Origin: Lachnospiraceae bacterium
Lineage (GTDB): Bacteria > Bacillota_A > Clostridia > Lachnospirales > Lachnospiraceae
Assembly: GCA_017437705.1 (NCBI GenBank)
Contig: JAFRYJ010000212.1
Coordinates: 1 to 13,159 of the forward strand
Length of the DNA stretch: 13,159 bases
Direction of reading: 5' to 3'
Part shown: positions 1 to 6,155 of the stretch, piece after piece
Layout: the number at the start of each line of letters is the position of its first letter
Numbering within the stretch: position 1 is the stretch's first letter
Program-made: the position numbers and the translations under genes
The notes under the pieces: generated by a model
What the model was told of the DNA's origin: nothing
What the model saw: the letters and a program-made list of their open reading frames with translations, nothing else
Databases searched by the model: none

Positions 1-1
1 G

Positions 2-310
2 AAGGCTGTTGCTGCCAGGGAGATGGACCGTGAGCATAAGCTGCTGGTAGCCGTACAGCCTACCAGAGGCCTGGACGTAGGCGCTATCGAATATATCCAT
101 AAGCAGATCGTAAAGAGCAGGGACAGCGGGGCAGCGGTGCTCCTGGTATCCCTGGAGCTGGACGAGGTAATGGATGTCTCCGACCGCATCCTTGTAATGT
201 ACGAGGGCGAGATCGTCGGAGAATTCGATCCGAAGAAGATAGACGTACAGGAGCTCGGACTTTACATGTCCGGCGCCAAGAGACAGAACGGAAAGGAGGC
301 GGCTGAATAA
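2..310 (+). CDS. nupO: Nucleoside ABC transporter ATP-binding protein, 3' end only (NupO/YufO-like)
   Basis: This is the last 102 codons of an ATPase that energises a BmpA-type nucleoside importer; the gene enters from the left edge already open in this frame. It shows the end of the second nucleotide-binding domain. The stretch QPTRGLDVGAIEYIH is the D-loop region typical of the duplicated sugar/nucleoside ATPases (RbsA, YufO), where the usual Walker B DEP is replaced by QPTRG. VSLELDEVMDVSDRILVMYEG follows as the family's switch region, in which the H-loop histidine is replaced as usual for this domain. The stop codon TAA shares its last A with the ATG of the next permease, which implies translational coupling. 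The family call is secure. The exact substrate (purine or pyrimidine nucleosides) is inferred from the downstream permeases and tdk. Confidence 0.9.
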   Translation, partial: KAVAAREMDREHKLLVAVQPTRGLDVGAIEYIHKQIVKSRDSGAAVLLVSLELDEVMDVSDRILVMYEGEIVGEFDPKKIDVQELGLYMSGAKRQNGKEAAE

Positions 311-1707
311 TGGAAAAGAAGAAACTCACCCAAAACGCCGGTTTCCAGTCCTTCGTCGCTTCCCTGGTATGTATCCTGGGCGGTCTCCTTGTAGGAGCCA
401 TCGTTCTTGTACTGCTGGCGGCGTTCAATAACGACATCCCGATATCCGAGGCCTTCAGAGGCATAGGCATCGTTCTTGCGGGACCCTTCTCCAGCGGTTC
501 CGCATCGGACATCCTGTTCAACTTCGGAGACATGCTTCTTGAAGCGACTCCTATCCTTATGACAGGTCTTGCGGTGGCCATTGCCTTCAAGACCGGACTC
601 TTCAATATCGGCGCACCCGGCCAGTTCCTTATGGGTGCCACCGGCGCGCTTCTGACGGCGCTTTCCATTCCCACCACAGAAGGCACGAAGATCTTCGTAT
701 GGCTTCTTGCACTTCTCGTAGGTATGTTATGCGGCGCCTTATGGGGGGCCATACCGGGTATATTCAAGGCGGTATTCAAGGTCAACGAGGTAATCGTCTG
801 CATAATGTGCAACTGGATCGCCGCCAACGTTGTCAGCTGGATCTTCTACTCCACCGGCGACAAGTACATCAATATCGCCGAGACGAAGGTCAAGTTCATA
901 AGGCCTACCCTTTCAAACAATGTTGCGACGCCCAGGATGGGCCTTGACAAGGTATTCCCCGGATCGAACATCGATATCGGTATCTTTATAGCCATCATCC
1001 TTGCGATCCTCATCTACATACTCCTTAACAAGACGAAACTGGGCTTCGAGCTCAAGGCCGGCGGCTTCAACACCAACGCGGCCAAATATTCGGGCATGAA
1101 CGGAACGAGGAACATCATCCTCTCCATGGTAATAGCAGGTGCCCTTGCCGGCGGCGGTGCAGCACTCTGGTACCTGAACGGCAAGAACGACTTCCTGTGG
1201 AACACCTATTCCAGCCTGCCCAACGAGGGCTTCAACGGTATTCCCGTCGCCCTGCTTGCAAGCAACAATCCCATCGGTGTAATATTCACCTCCATTTTCC
1301 TCAGATACATAGGAAAGGGCGGATTCAACCTGGCGGGCTACACGATGTTCAACGAGTATGTTTCCAACCTGATCATCGCCGTTATCATCTACTTCGCCGG
1401 TGCTTCCAAGTTTATCAGAGACTGGATGTTCAACAGGAAGAAGAAAGGCGTAGTACGCAAGGCGGACAATGTGGTGCTTGTGGATGATCTTGCAGGTACG
1501 GTGGACAAGGCCAACGCAGCCGCGGGGGACATAAGTCCCGGAGACTCCGGAGACCCGCCGGATGATGTAGAAGGCATCGCCGAAGCGGCGGATGATGTCA
1601 AAGAAGCGGCAGAAGAAGTCATTGAAACGGCAGAGGAAGCGGCAGAAGCCGCAGCTGATGCTGCAGACGCCGGTGAGACCGGTACAGAGGAAGGAGGCGG
1701 CGCATAA
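310..1707 (+). CDS. nupP: Nucleoside ABC transporter permease, NupP/YufP-like, with long acidic C-terminal tail
   Basis: A 465-residue membrane permease of the BPD_transp_2 (branched-chain/ribose/nucleoside) family, expected to form the channel with the following permease. Hydrophobic helices run from about residue 14 to 372. The family signature GLFNIGAPGQFLMGA lies at about 96-110, and the cytoplasmic loop motif TKLGFELKAGGFNTNAAKYSG matches the family's ATPase-contact region. Relatives are usually near 350 residues. Here about 90 extra residues (376-465) follow the last helix, starting with a basic RKKKG patch and continuing as a low-complexity Ala/Glu/Asp-rich tail, presumably cytoplasmic. 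A strong AAAGGAGG ribosome-binding site lies at 292-299. The gene overlaps its upstream neighbour by one base and its downstream neighbour by one base (TAATG at both junctions), so the three transport genes are translated in a coupled way. Confidence 0.92.
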   Translation: MEKKKLTQNAGFQSFVASLVCILGGLLVGAIVLVLLAAFNNDIPISEAFRGIGIVLAGPFSSGSASDILFNFGDMLLEATPILMTGLAVAIAFKTGLFNIGAPGQFLMGATGALLTALSIPTTEGTKIFVWLLALLVGMLCGALWGAIPGIFKAVFKVNEVIVCIMCNWIAANVVSWIFYSTGDKYINIAETKVKFIRPTLSNNVATPRMGLDKVFPGSNIDIGIFIAIILAILIYILLNKTKLGFELKAGGFNTNAAKYSGMNGTRNIILSMVIAGALAGGGAALWYLNGKNDFLWNTYSSLPNEGFNGIPVALLASNNPIGVIFTSIFLRYIGKGGFNLAGYTMFNEYVSNLIIAVIIYFAGASKFIRDWMFNRKKKGVVRKADNVVLVDDLAGTVDKANAAAGDISPGDSGDPPDDVEGIAEAADDVKEAAEEVIETAEEAAEAAADAADAGETGTEEGGGA

Positions 1708-2540
1708 TGGTATTCATGCTTCAGAAAACACTGATTTACGCGATCCCTCTGCTTATCGTTGCGCTGGCCGGTACGTTTGCCGAGCGAAGCGGTATCATCA
1801 ACATCGCCCTCGACGGTATCATGATCTTCGGATCGTTCATCGGTGCACTTGTAGTTTACCTTATTCAGTCAAACGGCCTGCTGGAAGGACATCCCCAGAT
1901 CATCTTCCTGTTAGCGATGCTGTCGGCGACAGTGGCCGGAGCCTTATTCTCGCTGCTGCTGGCATTCTCGTCCATAAAACTGAAGGGCGACCAGACCATC
2001 GGCGGTACGGCACTTAGCCTGCTGGCTCCCGCCATCGCACTTTTCTTCATAAAGGTATTCTTTATGCAGGACAAGCTGGTCATGCCCAAGGACATCGGAT
2101 ATGTTATCCTGAACCCCGACGCAAAGGGTATTGCGGGAGTATTCTTTGACAAGGCCTATATATCGACGTATATCGCCATCGGCCTTTTCATAATCCTTTC
2201 GATCTGGATGTACAAGACGAAGACCGGCCTCCGTCTCAGGGCCTGCGGCGAGCATCCCCAGGCAGCTGACTCGGTCGGCATCAACGTTCACAAGATGAGA
2301 TATCTGGGAACCACGATCTCCGGAGCTCTCGGCGGACTGGGCGGTTATATCTACATAGCCACCACGGCCGGCGGCACCTGCGAAGGCACCGTTGCCGGCA
2401 TGGGCTTCCTGGCCATCGCCATCATGATCTTCGGTAACTGGAAACCCCTCACCATCGCCCTGGGATCCCTGCTGTTCGGCTTCCTTAAGTGTCTTTCGGT
2501 AGTATACACGCAGCTGGACATCAACGTCGAAGGCGTATGA
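1707..2540 (+). CDS. nupQ: Nucleoside ABC transporter permease, NupQ/YufQ-like, cut short by an in-frame TGA
   Basis: The second permease of the nucleoside importer (BPD_transp_2 family). The motif SGIINIALDGIMIFG at about 28-42 is the family hallmark, and KTGLRLRACGEHPQAADSVGI is the ATPase-contact loop. As read it has 277 residues and ends right after the conserved GSLLFGFLKCLSVVYTQLD helix. The same frame continues past the TGA at 2538-2540 for 46 more sense codons with clear family character, to a TAA at 2679-2681. The unbroken protein would be about 324 residues, close to the usual size. The truncated form lacks the last membrane helix and the C-terminal segment, and is probably impaired unless the stop is read through or is a sequencing error. 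AAGGAGG at 1691-1697 is the ribosome-binding site. Confidence 0.85.
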   Translation: MVFMLQKTLIYAIPLLIVALAGTFAERSGIINIALDGIMIFGSFIGALVVYLIQSNGLLEGHPQIIFLLAMLSATVAGALFSLLLAFSSIKLKGDQTIGGTALSLLAPAIALFFIKVFFMQDKLVMPKDIGYVILNPDAKGIAGVFFDKAYISTYIAIGLFIILSIWMYKTKTGLRLRACGEHPQAADSVGINVHKMRYLGTTISGALGGLGGYIYIATTAGGTCEGTVAGMGFLAIAIMIFGNWKPLTIALGSLLFGFLKCLSVVYTQLDINVEGV

Positions 2541-2681
2541 GCGCTTGCGGAGCTGGGGCTTCCCATGTATTTCTACAACCTGATACCTTTTGTTACCGTG
2601 CTTATCGTACTTGCATTCACATCTAAGAATTCCCGTGCACCCAAGGCCGAAGGTATACCTTACGACAAGGGGCAGCGTTAA
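2541..2681 (+). pseudogene. Detached C-terminal end of the NupQ-like permease, in frame after the internal TGA
   Basis: This stretch reads on in the permease frame without another stop until TAA at 2679-2681. It encodes a final membrane helix (YFYNLIPFVTVLIVLAF) followed by TSKNSRAPKAEGIPYDKG. The SRAP(K/A)A-G-PYDKG ending is the typical C-terminus of this permease family. No ribosome-binding site or good start codon would let it be made separately; the internal ATG at 2565 has no Shine-Dalgarno sequence. It is best read as the missing end of the upstream gene, separated by one nonsense codon. The retained sense character suggests that the stop is recent, artefactual or suppressed. Confidence 0.8.
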
Positions 2682-2699
2682 CGGGAACGGAAGTGACAA

Positions 2700-3305
2700 A
2701 TGGCAAAGCTTTATTTTAAATACGGGGCCATGGGCTGTTCAAAATCAGCCCAGGCCCTTATAACAAAATTCAATTACGAGGAACGGGGCATGACGGTGCT
2801 TCTTATGAAGCCTGCCATAGACACCAGGGACGAGGGGATAATCTATTCCCGCATCGGTCTTCAGTCCCCGGCGCTCTGCGTGCCCGGGGATACGGATCTT
2901 TATAAGCTTTATACGGAGCAGTATTCTGATCGGCAGGTCATTATCGTCGATGAGTGCCAGTTCCTTCAGCCCGAGCAGGTGGACCAGCTGGGAGAGATAG
3001 TCATCGACTATGATGTCCCGGTCCTGTGCTTCGGTTTAAGGACGGATTTCCTGATGCGCACCTTCCCCGGATCCCAGCGTCTCTTCGAGATCGCCGAGTC
3101 CATCACGGAGATCAAATCCGTGTGCAGATGCGGATCCAAGGCCATCGTGAATGCCAGGCTGGACGGAAACGGACGGGTGGTCTTTGAGGGCGAGCAGATC
3201 GCTCTGGGCGGAAACGGCAGATATGTGGCCATGTGCCGCAAATGCTGGAGAAAGGCCAGGAAGGAGCAGGAGGCTGCGGATAAGGCGGCGGAAGGCGCCG
3301 AATAA
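2700..3305 (+). CDS. tdk: Thymidine kinase (class II)
   Basis: A cytoplasmic ATP:thymidine 5'-phosphotransferase of the salvage pathway, 201 residues, normal for class II enzymes. The P-loop is GAMGCSKS at residues 9-16; the canonical glycine before lysine is serine (S14), a variant I believe recurs in clostridial members. IIVDECQFL places the Walker B-like Asp84 and the likely catalytic base Glu85. VLCFGLRTDF matches the conserved strand after it. C142, C144, C179 and C182 (CRC and CRKC) form the structural zinc site, bracketing the thymidine-binding lasso region. It starts 18 bases after the permease end with only a weak GGAAG upstream, consistent with co-transcription with the nucleoside importer, so imported nucleosides could be trapped by phosphorylation. 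No promoter is visible between them. Confidence 0.95.
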   Translation: MAKLYFKYGAMGCSKSAQALITKFNYEERGMTVLLMKPAIDTRDEGIIYSRIGLQSPALCVPGDTDLYKLYTEQYSDRQVIIVDECQFLQPEQVDQLGEIVIDYDVPVLCFGLRTDFLMRTFPGSQRLFEIAESITEIKSVCRCGSKAIVNARLDGNGRVVFEGEQIALGGNGRYVAMCRKCWRKARKEQEAADKAAEGAE

Positions 3306-3328
3306 GCAAATTGAAAAACCTTAATGAA

Positions 3329-3363
3329 ACAGGAAAAGCCGCAGCAATGCGGCTTTTCCCTGT
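3329..3363 (+). terminator. Hairpin terminator after tdk
   Basis: Twenty-four bases after the tdk stop lies a stem with arms GAAAAGCCGCA and TGCGGCTTTTC around a GCAA tetraloop. It is extended by ACAG/CTGT with one bulged base. The T-run is inside the 3' arm rather than after it, and the 5' arm begins with A residues, so it could terminate from either side. It is likely the end of the nucleoside-import/tdk transcript. Confidence 0.75.
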
Positions 3364-3410
3364 CTCAGAAATTCCTCCGGAATTCCCATGCGATAAAACC
3401 CTCCGGGGGA

Positions 3411-3526
3411 TGCGCAGCTCGCAGACAGGAGGAGCACTGCGTGCTTCTGCTCGCGCGCCAAAGTCCGGCTGCGCTCATTTCCCTAAAGAATGATAGTATG
3501 GGGGCAGAAGTCCGCTTGCGGACTTT
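3411..3526. repeat. G+C-rich intergenic block of mutually complementary short repeats
   Basis: Non-coding block between tdk and oppA with several overlapping pairings. AGGAGCAC (3430-3437) pairs with GTGCTTCT (3441-3448) around a TGC loop. AAGTCCG (3508-3514) pairs with CGGACTT (3519-3525) around CTTG. AAAGTCCG at 3460-3467 is a second copy that can pair with the same CGGACTTT. GCGCAG (3412-3417) is complementary to CTGCGC (3469-3474). Two alternative folds are therefore possible. The composition is unlike the A+T-rich sequence that follows. I suspect a dispersed intergenic element, but its copy number cannot be seen here. The short open frames through it (about 60-75 codons) lack family character and ribosome-binding sites. 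I see nothing else between 3364 and 3411 or between 3527 and 3633. Confidence 0.45.
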
Positions 3527-3633
3527 GATCTCTTGGGAAAGACCCGGCTGAGTATATTAAAAGCTTCGCGGAAATGGATTTATACAATGCCATGTAAGTG
3601 TTAAAAATGTATGTGCGGCAAGGTGCTGTGTTC

Positions 3634-3660
3634 AGCAAAAAATAATAATGATCTTTTGCT
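3634..3660. promoter_or_regulatory. Inverted repeat AGCAAAA-N13-TTTTGCT upstream of oppA
   Basis: Perfect 7-base arms at 3634-3640 and 3654-3660 with a 13-base A+T-rich centre, about 115 bases before the oppA start. It could be an operator or simply chance in A+T-rich DNA. No regulator gene is in the window. Confidence 0.25.
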
Positions 3661-3676
3661 ATAAACGATAAAAATA

Positions 3677-3705
3677 TTGAAAAATCCGACGGGAAATGAT
3701 AAATT
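3677..3705 (+). promoter_or_regulatory. Candidate sigma-A promoter of oppA
   Basis: TTGAAA (3677-3682) is followed after 17 bases by TAAATT (3700-3705), in a markedly A+T-rich stretch between the repeat block and oppA. This would start a leader of about 60 bases. The -10 match is only four of six, and TATAAA at 3660-3665 and TACTAT at 3706-3711 are rivals for the -10 role. Confidence 0.4.
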
Positions 3706-3757
3706 TACTATGTATTGTGTTTAAGGGCAGTAAGGAAAGCTCAAATAACAAACCAAT

Positions 3758-3766
3758 TGAGGAGGT
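3758..3766 (+). promoter_or_regulatory. oppA: Ribosome-binding site that fixes the oppA start
   Basis: TGAGGAGGT lies eight bases before ATG 3775, an almost perfect Shine-Dalgarno match. It shows that the lipoprotein begins at MKKLLALLL and not at the earlier in-frame ATG at 3715, which lacks a ribosome-binding site and would bury the signal peptide. Confidence 0.85.
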
Positions 3767-3774
3767 TAAGAAAC

Positions 3775-6003
3775 ATGAAGAAATTACTTGCACTACTTCT
3801 TGTAGGCGCAATGACTTTCTCACTGGCTGCATGTGGCGGTAAGAAGGACGGTTCCGAGTCACAGGCACCCGATGATTCTGAAAGTCAGGTTGAGTCCCAG
3901 GAGCAGACCGAAGTAGATCCCGACGCTGACAAGCCGGCTGCTGAAGTTATCCCCGGAAGACTCGACGTAAACGGATACACGGACGAATCCAAGGAACTCT
4001 ATAACGAGATCCTCGGTGAGTACGCACAGTATCTTGAAGATGCAAAGGCATCAAAGAACATCTCTGAGAAATACGCACTTATGGCTATAGCAGAGGCCAA
4101 GCTCCTTGAGGCGGGCGTTATGATCCCTACCTCAACAAGAGGCGGCAACTATGCTATCTCCCGTGTAGTTCCCTACACCGTTAACTCAACGCTTTGGGGC
4201 ACAGATAACGATCGTTTCGCAACTATAGTTGTCTGCAACGAGCTTATCAAGGCTGAAGACAGAACAAAGCTTCGTGAGATGTGGGGCGAACTCAAGGGCA
4301 CCGGTACATATACCGAAGAAGCCAAGAAGTATCTTGAAGAGAAGGGCTATACATTCAAGGATACCTATACATTAGGTTATACATCCGACAATGTTACCTG
4401 GGACGTTCTTTCAACATCCCGTGCAGCCGATACGGAGAATATCGTTCATACCTTCGACGGCCTTACAGAGTATGACAACGAGAACGTACAGCAGCCCGCA
4501 CTTGCAGAGAGCTGGGAAGTTTCCGAAGACGGAACAAAATATACTTTCCATATCCGCCAGGGCGTTAAGTGGGTAGATTCACAGGGCCGTGAGCTCGGTG
4601 AAGTTAAAGCCGACGACTTTGTTGCAGGTATGCAGCACATGATGGACGCAGCAGGCGGTCTTGAGTATCTTGTATGCTCACAGGCAGGCGGCGGATGCGG
4701 CATCCTTAATGCAGAAGCTTATGTTAACGGCGAGATCACAGACTTCTCGGAAGTAGGTGTTAAGGCTGTTGACGATTATACACTTGAGTATACTCTTGAA
4801 GAGCCCTGCTCATATTTCCTTACAATGCTCAGCTATTCAATTTTCGCACCCATGAACCGTGACTACTTCGTATCACAGGGCGGTGCTTTCGGTGAGGATT
4901 ACAATCCCGAAGCCGATAATTACCTTTACGGCAAGGATCCCGACCATATCGCATACTGCGGACCTTTCCTTGTAACAAATGCTACTGCTGAAAGCACAAT
5001 CGTATATGCTCCCAACCCTTCATACTACAATCCTGACAGAGTTGCCATCAAGGGCATCACAATGCTTTACAACGATGGTTCCGATGTTACAAAGTCTTAC
5101 AACGATGCCAAGGCAGGCACACTCGACGGCGCCGGCCTCAATCCTTCGACTATCACAGTCTGCAGGGAAGACGGTCTCTTCGACGACTATGCTTATGTAT
5201 CTCTTACAGATGCAACATCCTTCATGGCATTCATCAACGTAAACCGTTATGCATTCGCAAACGCTGCAGATACAACAACAGTTGTCTCTGCTAAGACAGT
5301 TGACGATGCAAACCGTACAAAGGCAGCTCTTCGCAACAAGACCTTCCGTCAGGCTCTCTGCATGGGCGGCGATCTTGCTACATACAATGCACAGGTAGTA
5401 GGTGACGAGCTTAAACTCAACTCACTTCGTAACTCTTATACACCCGGTAACTTCGTAACTCTTGAAGAGGATGTTACCGTTAAGATCGGCGACGAAGAGA
5501 AGACATTCCCCGCTGGTACATTCTACGGCGAGATCATGCAGGCTCAGATCGATGCTGACGGATTCCCCGTAAAGGTTTGGGATCCCGAGCTTCTTTCATC
5601 CGACGGTTTCTCAGGATGGTACAATCCCGAAGCAGCCAAGGAGTTCATGGACAAGGCTGTTGCTGAACTTGCAGAAGAAGGTATCGTGATCGATGCCGAT
5701 CATCCTATCATCATCGATATCCCCAACCCTGTATCTGTAGAGCAGTACAACAACAGGGAGAACGCTCTCAAGCAGTCTATCGAAGCTACATTCGGCGGAC
5801 TCGTAGTAGTTAATCTTACAGAGTGCGTAGACATCGATCAGTGGTATTATGCCGGATATTACACAGATTACGGTTATGAAGGCAACTATGACATTTATGA
5901 CTGTTCAGGTTGGGGCCCCGACTATGGCGATCCTTCAACATACCTGAATACATTCCTTCCCGACTACTCAGGTTACATGACCAAGTGCACAGGAATGTTC
6001 TAA
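3775..6003 (+). CDS. oppA: Oligopeptide-binding lipoprotein, AmiA/OppA-like, apparently circularly permuted
   Basis: A 742-residue surface lipoprotein that should capture peptides for the OppBCDF importer (SBP_bac_5 family, AmiA type). The lipoprotein signal ends in LAAC with Cys20, followed by an acidic Ser/Glu/Gln linker to about residue 62. Residues 63-192 then read like the usual C-terminal end of AmiA-type proteins: helix with YALMAIAEAKLLEAG, then IPTSTRGGNYAISRVVPYT (117-135), then LREMWGELKG and a closing helix. Only from about 194 does the normal N-terminal start appear (TFKDTYTLGYTSDNVTWDVL, DGLTEYD, ALAESWEVSEDGTKYTFHIR, VKADDFVAGM). The chain stops at 742, shortly after GWGPDYGDPSTYLNTF (712-727), just where the segment found at the front would normally follow. 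About ten cysteines are present. Thr ACA and Ser TCA codons are commoner than in the neighbouring genes, suggesting high expression. The family is certain; the permutation rests on remembered family order. Confidence 0.92.
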   Translation: MKKLLALLLVGAMTFSLAACGGKKDGSESQAPDDSESQVESQEQTEVDPDADKPAAEVIPGRLDVNGYTDESKELYNEILGEYAQYLEDAKASKNISEKYALMAIAEAKLLEAGVMIPTSTRGGNYAISRVVPYTVNSTLWGTDNDRFATIVVCNELIKAEDRTKLREMWGELKGTGTYTEEAKKYLEEKGYTFKDTYTLGYTSDNVTWDVLSTSRAADTENIVHTFDGLTEYDNENVQQPALAESWEVSEDGTKYTFHIRQGVKWVDSQGRELGEVKADDFVAGMQHMMDAAGGLEYLVCSQAGGGCGILNAEAYVNGEITDFSEVGVKAVDDYTLEYTLEEPCSYFLTMLSYSIFAPMNRDYFVSQGGAFGEDYNPEADNYLYGKDPDHIAYCGPFLVTNATAESTIVYAPNPSYYNPDRVAIKGITMLYNDGSDVTKSYNDAKAGTLDGAGLNPSTITVCREDGLFDDYAYVSLTDATSFMAFINVNRYAFANAADTTTVVSAKTVDDANRTKAALRNKTFRQALCMGGDLATYNAQVVGDELKLNSLRNSYTPGNFVTLEEDVTVKIGDEEKTFPAGTFYGEIMQAQIDADGFPVKVWDPELLSSDGFSGWYNPEAAKEFMDKAVAELAEEGIVIDADHPIIIDIPNPVSVEQYNNRENALKQSIEATFGGLVVVNLTECVDIDQWYYAGYYTDYGYEGNYDIYDCSGWGPDYGDPSTYLNTFLPDYSGYMTKCTGMF

Positions 6004-6011
6004 TCTGAAAA

Positions 6012-6053
6012 GCATTAATATGCCGGATCAGAAGGGCATTAATACAGATCAGA
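6012..6053 (+). repeat. Imperfect direct repeat GCATTAATA...GATCAGA
   Basis: GCATTAATA occurs at 6012-6020 and 6036-6044. Each copy is followed shortly by GATCAGA (6026-6032 and 6047-6053), so two units of about 20 bases lie in tandem directly after the oppA stop. The second copy merges into the left arm of the terminator. It may be a small tandem duplication; no function is evident. Confidence 0.5.
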
Positions 6054-6091
6054 GGATGGACTTTTGTCCATCCTCTGTATCTGTATTTTTT
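6044..6091 (+). terminator. Strong intrinsic terminator between oppA and oppB
   Basis: CAGAGGATGGAC pairs perfectly with GTCCATCCTCTG around a TTTT loop. The stem is lengthened by ACAGAT/ATCTGT after one bulged base (6044-6084) and followed by a run of six T (6086-6091). This is a textbook Rho-independent terminator inside the operon. Partial termination here would give far more oppA message than oppBCDF message, as expected for a binding protein needed in excess. Confidence 0.92.
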
Positions 6092-6095
6092 CCGT

Positions 6096-6123
6096 TGTAC
6101 GGGATTTGAGAGGGTCCCGTACA
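6096..6123 (+). promoter_or_regulatory. Second hairpin in the oppB leader
   Basis: TGTACGGGA (6096-6104) and TCCCGTACA (6115-6123) are perfect 9-base arms around a 10-base loop, between the terminator and the oppB start. No T-run follows, so it is more likely a message-stabilising or processing stem for the oppBCDF transcript, or an operator, than a terminator. Confidence 0.5.
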
Positions 6124-6155
6124 GCAAACGATAATATGAACGATCGGTGAGCATT

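Noticed and set aside
84..827. Long minus-strand open frame (247 codons)
   Set aside because: It lies antisense to the ATPase end and permease P, has no family resemblance or ribosome-binding site, and is rich in Pro/Arg/Ser as expected for a shadow frame.
2538..2575. Selenocysteine insertion at the TGA of the NupQ-like permease
   Set aside because: A small stem (GGAGC/GCTTC) can be drawn about eight bases downstream, but it is short and weak, and no selenocysteine is known in this permease family; a nonsense change is simpler.
3411..3526. CRISPR array
   Set aside because: The repeated words are only 6-8 bases, mostly inverted, and lack regular spacing or spacers.
3311..3551. Two overlapping small + strand open frames after tdk (60 and 75 codons)
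   Set aside because: They run through the terminator hairpin and the repeat block, with no suitable ribosome-binding site and no plausible product.
3671..3685. CodY-like box upstream of oppA
   Set aside because: About five mismatches to the AATTTTCWGAAAATT consensus in A+T-rich DNA; CodY control of opp is plausible biologically but this site is not convincing.
3715..3774. Upstream in-frame ATG extending OppA by 20 residues
   Set aside because: There is no ribosome-binding site, and it would displace the lipoprotein signal, which is perfect from ATG 3775 with its strong GGAGG.
3364..3774. Riboswitch or T-box ahead of oppA
   Set aside because: No recognisable conserved core of a known class and no antiterminator/terminator pair directly before the start.
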